NCBI GenBank assembly: GCA_022841475.1
Contig: JALHRJ010000006.1
Coordinates: forward strand, 1 to 64,000
Source: Cyclobacteriaceae bacterium
Lineage (GTDB): Bacteria; Bacteroidota; Bacteroidia; Cytophagales; Cyclobacteriaceae
Direction of reading: 5' to 3'
Length of the DNA stretch: 64,000 nucleotides
Below are positions 8,990-16,457 of the stretch, piece after piece. The notes beneath the pieces are model-generated. The model ran no database searches, was not told the DNA's origin, and worked only from the letters and a program-made list of their open reading frames with translations. A program made the translations under genes and the position numbers. Position 1 is the stretch's first letter, and each line of letters starts with the position of its first letter.

Positions 8990-10144
8990 ATGGCAAAGAA
9001 AACCCCCATCGTAAGCGAAGTGAAGGCCCTTGAACATATGTCACGAAAAGTAAGTACAGGCGACATCATAACGGGAGATACGCCTGAAGCGGCAAGAGCC
9101 AACACTGTAAACAGGCGATTAAGAGCAAAACTAAACAGCGAGGCGGCTGCCTTGAAAAATAAATTCGAGCAGCCCGGGGATAAAAGAGCCACAGTTGAAA
9201 ATTATCTTTCCAATTTTCCGCAGGGGGAAAAGAGACTTTTGCTGAAAATTCTTAAAGAAGAATTTGCACTGAATCCATCAAAATTAACGCGGGATGGTGA
9301 GCTTACCGATGGGTGGCAGGAGGGTGAATATCCCTACAAGTATTTAATGTCACGCAAGAATTATGAATTCCAAAAGTACAATCTGCAGGTTGAGTTATTG
9401 AAATTACAAGCGTGGGTAAAACAAACCGGAAGCCGGGTAATCATTCTCTTTGAAGGCAGAGATGCAGCGGGAAAAGGAGGAGCCATTAAACGAATGATGG
9501 AAAATCTGAATCCAAGGGGTGCGAGAGTGGTGGCCTTAGAGAAACCCACGCATGAAGAACGAGGTCAATGGTATTTTCAGCGCTATGTGAAACACTTGCC
9601 TACCCATGGTGAAATCGTTTTGTTTGACCGCTCGTGGTACAACCGTGCCGGTGTTGAGCGAGTGATGAGCTTCTGCACGAAGGATGAATATTATGAATTT
9701 ATGCGCCAGGCCCCGGAGTTTGAACGCAACCTGGTACGCAGCGGCATTATCTTATTTAAGTTCTGGTTTTCGGTAAGCCAGGATGAACAAAGACGAAGGT
9801 TCAAAGACAGAAAAACGCATCCTTTAAAACAATGGAAACTTTCCCCAATTGATAAAGCCTCGCTGGATAAATGGAAGGACTATACCGAAGCCAAGGAAAA
9901 AATGTTCTTTCATACTGACACCTCGGATGCTCCGTGGACCGTGGTGAAATCAAACTGCAAAAAACGAGCACGATTAAACGCCATGCGCTATGTGCTGACC
10001 AAGATTCCGTATAGTAATAAAGATGCTAACATGATTGGCAGAGTAGATCCGCTGATCGTAGGCCGCTCAAATGTGATTTATGAAAAAGGAGAAGATCATT
10101 TATTGGAAGATAAAAAATTTGGCAAGATTAAGACTAGGAAGTAA
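8990..10144 (+). CDS. ppk2: Polyphosphate kinase 2 (PPK2)
   Basis: 384 residues. It transfers phosphate between polyphosphate and nucleotides, most likely using polyP to phosphorylate ADP or GDP. The catalytic domain has Walker A GRDAAGKGG (about residues 156-164), the lid/substrate segment [14 protein letters not shown], Walker B FDRSWYNRAGVERVM (about 211-225), and the conserved C-terminal DAPWTVVKSNCKKRARLNAMRYVL. A charged ~100-residue N-terminal extension precedes it, as in long single-domain PPK2 enzymes. A second broken copy lies at 13652-14366. It is convergent with a GMC oxidoreductase fragment across a repeat-filled gap. Confidence 0.93.
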   Translation: MAKKTPIVSEVKALEHMSRKVSTGDIITGDTPEAARANTVNRRLRAKLNSEAAALKNKFEQPGDKRATVENYLSNFPQGEKRLLLKILKEEFALNPSKLTRDGELTDGWQEGEYPYKYLMSRKNYEFQKYNLQVELLKLQAWVKQTGSRVIILFEGRDAAGKGGAIKRMMENLNPRGARVVALEKPTHEERGQWYFQRYVKHLPTHGEIVLFDRSWYNRAGVERVMSFCTKDEYYEFMRQAPEFERNLVRSGIILFKFWFSVSQDEQRRRFKDRKTHPLKQWKLSPIDKASLDKWKDYTEAKEKMFFHTDTSDAPWTVVKSNCKKRARLNAMRYVLTKIPYSNKDANMIGRVDPLIVGRSNVIYEKGEDHLLEDKKFGKIKTRK

Positions 10145-10175
10145 GGGATCAGTAACAAGAGTTATAATCGGTAAA

Positions 10176-10472
10176 TAAACCGCTAAGGCGCAGAGGCGCA
10201 AAGTAATTACTAGTTGAAGATCATCCGATGCTAATAAAAGAGTAGTGAAGATTTGATCTGCATTTTTTTTAATCCCTTAGCATCATTGCGGTAAAATAAA
10301 CCGCTAAGGCGCAGAGGCGCAAAGTATTTACTAGCTAATAAGGAATGTACTCAAGGCGTCAGACCGCTTTGAGCAGTCAGACGCCTACTGTGTGAAGATC
10401 ATTCTGTAACAATAGTGAAGATTGATCTCCAATTTTTCAACTCCCTTAGCGTCATTGCGCCTTTGCGGTAAA
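10176..10472. repeat. Two tandem units of a terminal-inverted-repeat intergenic element
   Basis: Two units each begin with ACCGCTAAGGCGCAGAGGCG (near 10179 and 10299). Each ends with CCCTTAGC.TCATTGCG..., and the second ends in the fuller CGCCTTTGCGGT, the approximate inverse of the left end. The second unit (~175 bp) contains an internal hairpin with arms AGGCGTC and GACGCCT (10353-10386). A single corresponding unit lies at 14399-14580, so this copy has one extra ~122-bp unit. It is non-coding and MITE-like in form, but no transposase is nearby. Confidence 0.75.
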
Positions 10473-10511
10473 GAAGCCAACAAAAACACAAATCAAATCC
10501 GAAAAGAGATA

Positions 10512-11027
10512 TTACAAGTTTCCCTTCTTCGCTTCATCCACCGCATAATTAGCTGCACGTGCCGTCAAAGCCATAAACGTGAGTGAAGGATTCTGATTCC
10601 CAGTGGAGGTCATGCAGGCACCATCGGTGACAAACACATTTTTACAACTGTGGAATTGATTCCACTTATTTAGTAAAGAGGTTTTTGGATCGCGGCCCAT
10701 GCGCACACCACCCATTTCGTGAATATCCAAACCGGGCGCTTGTTTGCTATCACGTGGACTGATGTTTTTGCAACCGGCTTTGTCAAGCATCTCCTGAGCC
10801 TGCTCCAGAAAATCATTCATGACTTTCTCATCGTTGTCGGTATGTTCAATGGAGGTAATCAATTGCGGAATCCCCCATGGGTCTTTCTGATCGGTACTTA
10901 GCCGTACATGATTGCTTTCAATCGGAATAGTTTCGCCCTGCATCATCATGCCCACATACCAGGTGCCGGGTTTAATCGCTACTTCTTTCAGTTCTGAAGA
11001 GGAATCCTTTCCCGTAGTGCGAATAAA
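10512..11027 (-). pseudogene. 3' fragment of a GMC family oxidoreductase
   Basis: This reads as the last ~170 residues of a GMC oxidoreductase. From the MMMQGET motif to the C-terminus it is nearly identical in protein to the intact gene at 14610-16310, with only isolated changes such as Ile for Val. The frame continues upstream through KPGTWYVG and an ELKEV stretch to an in-frame stop at 11028-11030. The flavin-binding N-terminus is missing, so it cannot be a working enzyme. Upstream of MMMQGET the sequence differs clearly from the intact copy (for example RTTGKDSSSELKEVAI against RTEAIGAELKDTLA), suggesting a diverged allele or paralogue. Confidence 0.85.
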
Positions 11028-11087
11028 TCAGGATGGAAGATATGATTTCCTACCAGGCATTGAGCCTCTGTATTCAAAAAGATACAA

Positions 11088-12062
11088 TCACAATATTCCT
11101 TTTTCTTTATACCACGTCACTGACGCTTCAATGGCACAGTCGGTAGATTGAAATATTACATCAAGATCTTGTGTTGCCTTCGTATTATCGTGGTAGCTGG
11201 TGATGCATAATATCTTCATATTAGTCAACGATAAAGAAGTGCGCATTCCAGTAAGCCGAAGCAGGTTACCAAAATAACCCAAGGGTAAAAGAATCCACGA
11301 TGGGATTGGTATTAAAACAGGATTGCGTGTAAACCACTTTGATACTTTCAGAAAAAATTCTTTATATGACAAATTCTCATTCGCCAATAGGTACCGATCC
11401 CCCCTCCTTCCTTTCGTCAACGCGTTGATGATACCGAAGGCTACATCCTGAACATGGACAAAACTTTTGCCGCCAGGCGGATAGAAAATTAACCTCTTAT
11501 TGTAAACCATGGTGATAATTTTGCCAGAACTGGGTCTGGCATCATAAGCACCTAACATAAATGTGGGATGCACGGTGACAACATCAAGTTCATTGGAGAA
11601 TTTTTTAACCACATCCTCCGCTTCCTTTTTACTCAGCGCATATAGAGAATTTGTAAATGGTTCCTTCATGGGGTGCTGTTCATTTCCCGGTTCCACCAGG
11701 GTGCCATAGCCCAGGGTGTTGGCAGTACTGACAAATACAATCCTTTGAACACGATGCTTGCGAGCTGCCATCAATACATGCCGAGTACCATGCACATTTA
11801 CTTTTCTGTATTTACTATAATCGTATTCGTCTTGTTCGGTGAGAGCAGCAATATGGATCACATGGGTACAACCTTCAGTGGCTACCTCAACTGCAGCCAG
11901 ATCTGCTAGGTCGCCCGATACAAGATCAATCAAGTGGTTCGGAGGAAGTAGAAACTTAGATGGATCACGAATGAAACCCCTGACCGGAATTCCGGCATTT
12001 ACTAATTCAAGAATCGTGTTGGATGCCAATAAACTGTTAGCACCGGTTACCAGGACTTTCAT
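11088..12062 (-). CDS. NAD-dependent epimerase/dehydratase family protein
   Basis: Extended SDR protein of about 324 residues. MKVLVTGANSLLASNTILEL is the Rossmann loop, with a Ser in place of the usual final Gly (GANSLLAS rather than GATGFLGS). The catalytic YxxxK is in SLYALSKKEAEDVV and a VHPTFMLGAYDARPS segment follows, similar to dihydroflavonol-4-reductase-like proteins. I chose ATG 12062, which overlaps the stop of the upstream SDR gene as ATGA, suggesting translational coupling. The substrate is unknown. The gene lies in the 2.5-kb segment between the two truncated gene copies. Confidence 0.85.
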   Translation of the reverse strand: MKVLVTGANSLLASNTILELVNAGIPVRGFIRDPSKFLLPPNHLIDLVSGDLADLAAVEVATEGCTHVIHIAALTEQDEYDYSKYRKVNVHGTRHVLMAARKHRVQRIVFVSTANTLGYGTLVEPGNEQHPMKEPFTNSLYALSKKEAEDVVKKFSNELDVVTVHPTFMLGAYDARPSSGKIITMVYNKRLIFYPPGGKSFVHVQDVAFGIINALTKGRRGDRYLLANENLSYKEFFLKVSKWFTRNPVLIPIPSWILLPLGYFGNLLRLTGMRTSLSLTNMKILCITSYHDNTKATQDLDVIFQSTDCAIEASVTWYKEKGIL

Positions 12063-12871
12063 ACTTTCTGAAAACACTTATCCTTTTTAATCTCACGCTC
12101 AATAACTTTAGTGAGCAAAGGCAATCTAACCCATATAGGAAGAATCATCATCAACAACCAATTGATTGCGTTACCCAAGCCAAGCATAATTACAGTATCT
12201 TTCCTGAGCAGTTGTCGAATGGAGATTTCAGCTACTTTCCCGGGTGTGAGTAATCCCAATTTTCCCAATAATCCCTGTCGGTTAATTCTGTCTGTACAAT
12301 CCTTGTTTGTTTTCATTGGCCCCGGGTTCACGACACTTACAAAAACACTCGTATCCTTTAACTCTTGGTAAAGGCCACGGGAGAAATGATGGATGAACGC
12401 TTTAGAGGCCGGATACACTGTTTTGAAACCCATGGGACTGAAAGCGGCCATACTGGAAACATTCAAAATGTAAGATTGTTTTTGTCGCAGTAAATTAGGC
12501 AACAATGCCCTTGTAATCAAGGAAGTGGACATGACATTCAGTTGAATGATATTATTAAGATAGTTGGTATCGGCATCTAAAAAACGTTTTGTTCCACCCA
12601 TACCCGCGTTATTAATTAACATCGAAACGTTGAAATTTGAATTGATCGAATTGGACACCGATACAATATTTTCACTGCATCGTAGATCAGTTTCATAGCA
12701 GGATATCTCAATCAGATAAGCTCTTAACTGCTGAACCACTTCTTCCAATCCTTCATGGGGCAGTGAGATTAGAATTAGATTCACTTTTCGTTTTGCCAGT
12801 TCGAATGCAAATGCCTTTCCTAATCCACTGCTGGCACCCGTAATCACGGCATAGGTAATTATCTCTTTCAT
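12059..12871 (-). CDS. Classical SDR family NAD(P)-dependent oxidoreductase
   Basis: 270 residues. It has the TGASSGLG cofactor loop (about residues 12-19), NNAG (about 87-90), the catalytic Ser in NVSSM and YPASK (Tyr/Lys near 151-155), followed by NPGPMKT. The C-terminus is hydrophobic (NWLLMMILPIWVRLPLL), suggesting membrane association, as in lipid or acyl-chain reductases of the DltE/YqjQ type. It is the middle gene of a minus-strand trio, 18 bp after the DUF6134 gene and overlapping the epimerase start by 4 bp. Confidence 0.88.
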   Translation of the reverse strand: MKEIITYAVITGASSGLGKAFAFELAKRKVNLILISLPHEGLEEVVQQLRAYLIEISCYETDLRCSENIVSVSNSINSNFNVSMLINNAGMGGTKRFLDADTNYLNNIIQLNVMSTSLITRALLPNLLRQKQSYILNVSSMAAFSPMGFKTVYPASKAFIHHFSRGLYQELKDTSVFVSVVNPGPMKTNKDCTDRINRQGLLGKLGLLTPGKVAEISIRQLLRKDTVIMLGLGNAINWLLMMILPIWVRLPLLTKVIEREIKKDKCFQKV

Positions 12872-12889
12872 AAAATATCAAGTGAGCAA

Positions 12890-13495
12890 TTAATGTATAC
12901 TGACAAATTTTACCATTCCCAAAGGAGTTTTCGATTCGACCTTGTTAAGCTTTCCATTCTGATATGTATAACAAGTGACTCCACCTTGAGGTAAGTCGAT
13001 ACAATAATGATGGTCGCTCGTTTTCCTGAGTCTTACCAACTGCCGATGGTTTTGAGAATAAATCCAACCATCCGACCCGGGCTCATTAAAGTATAAGCTC
13101 AACACACTGGTTGGTATGTAATCATTCAGGCGCTTTACTTTATCGTTCGATGAAACTACCAGGTACTCATTCCCATGTTTTGATAGCGAGTTACTTGACT
13201 TCAATACTCCATTGATATACCGCTGATGGGTCGAACTAGACAATGTTCCATTTTCAAACACATCGGTGATTTTCTCCAGGATGTTCAAAGAGAATATAAA
13301 ATCCACATTCACATCGGAACGGAGTATATAGGTAATTCGATTCGCGTCAATTTGTTGGGAGATAGTTATGGTTCCCAATCGTTCAGAACCTTTTAACACA
13401 ACAAAATCAAGGCTGATGAATCTATCATTCGGACTAATCGCAGAGCTTAGTAAAATCCAGGTTAAAACACTGTAATAGGGAATTGAACGAGGCAT
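12890..13495 (-). CDS. DUF6134-like exported protein
   Basis: 201 residues with a short hydrophobic N-terminus resembling a signal peptide (about residues 1-20). The body resembles the DUF6134 family: a beta-rich protein with F.VLKGSERLGTI, then YILRSDVNVDFIFSLNILEKITDVFENGTL, then GSDGWIYSQNH. Such proteins often sit beside lipid or carotenoid-like modification genes, but the function is unknown. It is the first gene of the SDR/epimerase operon. Family assignment is from memory of the motif pattern. Confidence 0.6.
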   Translation of the reverse strand: MPRSIPYYSVLTWILLSSAISPNDRFISLDFVVLKGSERLGTITISQQIDANRITYILRSDVNVDFIFSLNILEKITDVFENGTLSSSTHQRYINGVLKSSNSLSKHGNEYLVVSSNDKVKRLNDYIPTSVLSLYFNEPGSDGWIYSQNHRQLVRLRKTSDHHYCIDLPQGGVTCYTYQNGKLNKVESKTPLGMVKFVSIH

Positions 13496-13651
13496 CGTAA
13501 TATATTTGATGTAATGACAATCACCTATGGATTTACCCCCATTCTATCTCTATTCTTTTTTTTTATTTTAAAAGGCCATGGAGTTAGTAGACGCGCGGGA
13601 TCGAAGTGTTGATTTTTGCTTTCATTAAAATTCATTACCGGGTCTTCAACG

Positions 13652-14366
13652 GAAGCAGAGTAATTATTCTCTCTGAAGGCAGGGATGCATCCGGAAAAGG
13701 AGGCACCATTAAACGCATGATGGAAAATCTGAATCCACGTGGCGCCAGGGTGGTGGCCTTGGAGAAACCCACCGATGAAGAACGAGGTCAATGGTATTTT
13801 CAGCGCTATGTGAAACACTTGCCTACCCATGGTGAAATCGTTTTGTTTCACCGCTCGTGATACAACCGTGCCGGTGTTGAGCGAGTGATGAACTTCTGCA
13901 CGAAGGATGAATATTATGAATTTATGCGCCAGGCCCCGGGGTTTGAACGCAACCTGGTACGCAGCGGCATTATCTTATTTAAGTTCTGGTTTCGGTAAGC
14001 CAGGATGAACAAAGACGAAGGTTCAAAGACAGAAAAACGCATCCCTTAAAACAGTGGAAACTTTCTCCCATTGATAAAGCCTCGCTGGATAAATGGAAAG
14101 ACTATACCGAAGCAAAGGAAAAAATGTTTTTTCATACCGACACCTCCGATGCTCCCTGGACTGTTGTAAAATCAAACTGCAAAAAACGGGCACGATTAAA
14201 TGCTATGAGATTTGTATTGACCAAAATTCCCTATAGTAATAAGGATACCAACATGATTGGAAGAGTAGATCCGCTGATCGTAGGCCGCTCGAATGTGATT
14301 TATGAAAAAGGAGAAGATCATTTACTGGAAGATAAAAAATTTGGCAAGATTAAGACTAAGAAGTAA
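13652..14366 (+). pseudogene. ppk2 pseudogene, 5'-truncated with nonsense and frameshift mutations
   Basis: It corresponds to position 9428 onward of the intact ppk2, so the N-terminal ~146 codons are absent. Walker A survives as GRDASGKGG. The Walker B Asp is changed to His (FHRS instead of FDRS near 13849), and the next Trp codon TGG is TGA (13858-13860). One T is lost in the run near 13989, shifting the frame. The C-terminal part, read from about 14124, is otherwise intact and ends exactly like ppk2. A 281-bp central tract is almost identical to the intact gene while both flanks differ mostly at third codon positions. Confidence 0.92.
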
Positions 14367-14398
14367 GGGATCAGTAACAAGAGTTATAATCGGTAAGT

Positions 14399-14580
14399 AA
14401 ACCGCTAAGGCGCAGAGGCGCAAAGTATGTACTAGCCAATAAGGAATGTATTCAAGGCGTCTGACCGCTCAAAGCGGTCTGACGCCTAATGTGTGAAGAT
14501 CATTCTGTGCTCGTAACAATAGTGAAGATTTTATCTCCAATTTTTCAAATCCCTTAGCGTCATTGCGCCTTTGCGGTAAA
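14399..14580. repeat. Single unit of the terminal-inverted-repeat intergenic element
   Basis: Same element as at 10299-10472. The left end is ACCGCTAAGGCGCAGAGGCG and the right end is CATTGCGCCTTTGCGGTA. The internal hairpin is nearly perfect here: AGGCGTCTGACCGCT pairs with AGCGGTCTGACGCCT with one mismatch (14455-14487). It lies between the ppk2 pseudogene and the intact GMC gene. Confidence 0.75.
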
Positions 14581-14609
14581 AAACCAGTAAACCAAAGTGA
14601 AATAGGATT

Positions 14610-16310
14610 CTACAAGTTCCCCTTCTTCGCTTCATCTACAGCATAATTGGCCGCACGGGCAGTCAACGCCATAAACGTGAGCGATGGATTCTGATTTCCA
14701 GTAGAAGTCATACAGGCACCATCGGTGACAAAAACATTTTTACAACTATGGAATTGATTCCACTTATTCAGTAAAGAAGTCTTTGGATCGCGGCCCATGC
14801 GCACACCACCCATTTCGTGAATATCCAAACCGGGCGCTTGTTTGCTATCGCGGGGACTGATGTTTTTGCAACCGGCTTTGTCAAGCATCTCCTGAGCCTG
14901 CTCCAGAAAATCATTCATGACTTTCTCATCGTTGTCGGTATGTTCAATGGAAGTAATCAATTGCGGAATCCCCCATGGGTCTTTCTGATCGGTGCTGAGC
15001 CGTACATGATTGCTTTCAATCGGTACAGTTTCGCCCTGCATCATCATGGATACTGCCCAGGTGCCGGGCTTCGCAAGTGTATCTTTTAATTCTGCCCCGA
15101 TAGCCTCGGTACGTGAATTCATCCGATAAGCACCAAAAAACGACATATAGCCGCGCATGAAATCTTCTTCCTGTTTGCGCACATTACGGAAAGAAGGCAT
15201 CATCAATTGTGTTGGCCTGCGACCGTAGTAATAAGTATCTTCATACCCTTCAAAGATGGCATCCACGGAGCCACGGTAATTATGAAAGGCAACAAACTTA
15301 CCCAGTAAGCCATTGTCGTTACCAAGACCATTGGGAAAACGATTGGACGTTGAATTGAGTAAAAGTAAATTGGAATTGATGGTGGCTGCATTGACGAAAA
15401 TAATGCGGGCAAAAAATTCAAACACTTCTTTGGTTTCAGCATCAATCACACGCACGCCACTCGCTTTTCCTTTTGCCTCATCATAGATAATAGAGTGCAC
15501 AACCGAATGTGGCCTCAACGTCATATTTCCGGTTTTCATTGCCCACGGCAAAGTTGAGGAGTTGGAACTAAAGTAACCTCCAAATGGACAACCTCTTTCG
15601 CAAAGCGTGCGCGCCTGGCATTGACCACGACCTTGTTGTTTATGAATTTCCTGTGGCTCGGTGAGGTGGGCACAACGACCCATCACCACATCCCGGTCTT
15701 TATAATTTTCTTTGATTCGCTCCAGAATATGTTTCTCCACGCAGTTCATCTCCCAGGCCTTCATCACTTCACTGTCCGGCAATGTTTCAAGGCCATCCCG
15801 ATTGCCACTGATGCCCGCAAACTTTTCAACATAAGAGTACCAGGGCGCAAGATCGTTGTACCGAATGGGCCAGTCCACTGCAAAACCATCGCGACCGGGC
15901 GCTTCAAACTCAAAACGACTCCAGCGTTGCACTTGACGGGCCCACAGTAAAGACTTGCCACCGGTTTGATAGCCGCGGATCCAGTCGAAAGGTTTTTCCT
16001 GTACGTAAGGATGCTCGGCATCTTTAACAAAAAACTGTTTGGTAGCATCCCCAAAAGCATAACACCGATCCACAATCGGATTGGCAGCTGTTACATCCAA
16101 TGGCAATCTTCCGCGCAAAGGAAAATCCCAGGGGGCTTTAGTGGCCGTTGGATAATCCTTCAAATGTTTGACATCGCGGCCACGCTCCAAAACAAGGGTT
16201 TTGAGTCCTTGATCGCACAACTCCTTGGCAGCCCAACCACCACTTATCCCCGATCCGATGACAATCGCATCATACGTCATTTCCTTTGCTGCATCTCCTT
16301 GTATGTACAT
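14610..16310 (-). CDS. GMC family oxidoreductase
   Basis: 566 residues, FAD-dependent. The N-terminal dinucleotide-binding motif is AIVIGSGISGGWAAKELCDQG followed by LVLERGR. The GMC C-terminal region has HEMGGVRMG, the position of the catalytic His in the GMC_oxred_C domain, and the terminal GNQNPSLTFMALTARAANYA. A Cys-rich segment (CQARTLCERGCPFGG, about residues 232-246) is typical of the gluconate/choline-dehydrogenase-like branch found in Bacteroidota. That branch is often accompanied by a gluconate 2-dehydrogenase subunit 3 gene, which is not present here. Its 3' part is duplicated at 10512-11027. No signal peptide is visible. Confidence 0.9.
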   Translation of the reverse strand: MYIQGDAAKEMTYDAIVIGSGISGGWAAKELCDQGLKTLVLERGRDVKHLKDYPTATKAPWDFPLRGRLPLDVTAANPIVDRCYAFGDATKQFFVKDAEHPYVQEKPFDWIRGYQTGGKSLLWARQVQRWSRFEFEAPGRDGFAVDWPIRYNDLAPWYSYVEKFAGISGNRDGLETLPDSEVMKAWEMNCVEKHILERIKENYKDRDVVMGRCAHLTEPQEIHKQQGRGQCQARTLCERGCPFGGYFSSNSSTLPWAMKTGNMTLRPHSVVHSIIYDEAKGKASGVRVIDAETKEVFEFFARIIFVNAATINSNLLLLNSTSNRFPNGLGNDNGLLGKFVAFHNYRGSVDAIFEGYEDTYYYGRRPTQLMMPSFRNVRKQEEDFMRGYMSFFGAYRMNSRTEAIGAELKDTLAKPGTWAVSMMMQGETVPIESNHVRLSTDQKDPWGIPQLITSIEHTDNDEKVMNDFLEQAQEMLDKAGCKNISPRDSKQAPGLDIHEMGGVRMGRDPKTSLLNKWNQFHSCKNVFVTDGACMTSTGNQNPSLTFMALTARAANYAVDEAKKGNL

Positions 16311-16457
16311 AATGAAGGTTTAAAATTCTAATTTAGTAATCATTTCCATCTGCACAAGGTGAAATGAGGATGAGTGCAACGTATGGGGAAGCCAATGGTC
16401 ATTTACCGGAAACCTTTTTGAAAAAAAAGAGTTGAACAAAAAATAACCCCGCACCTC

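Noticed and set aside
11470..11481. CCGCCAGGCGG palindrome in the epimerase gene, similar to the tRNA palindrome
   Set aside because: It encodes YPPGGKSFVH, which fits the normal epimerase sequence at that place, so no insertion is needed.
13525..13851. 108-residue minus-strand frame
   Set aside because: It is the antisense of the ppk2 pseudogene. Its C-terminal half is Lys/Arg low-complexity from the A/T-rich spacer.
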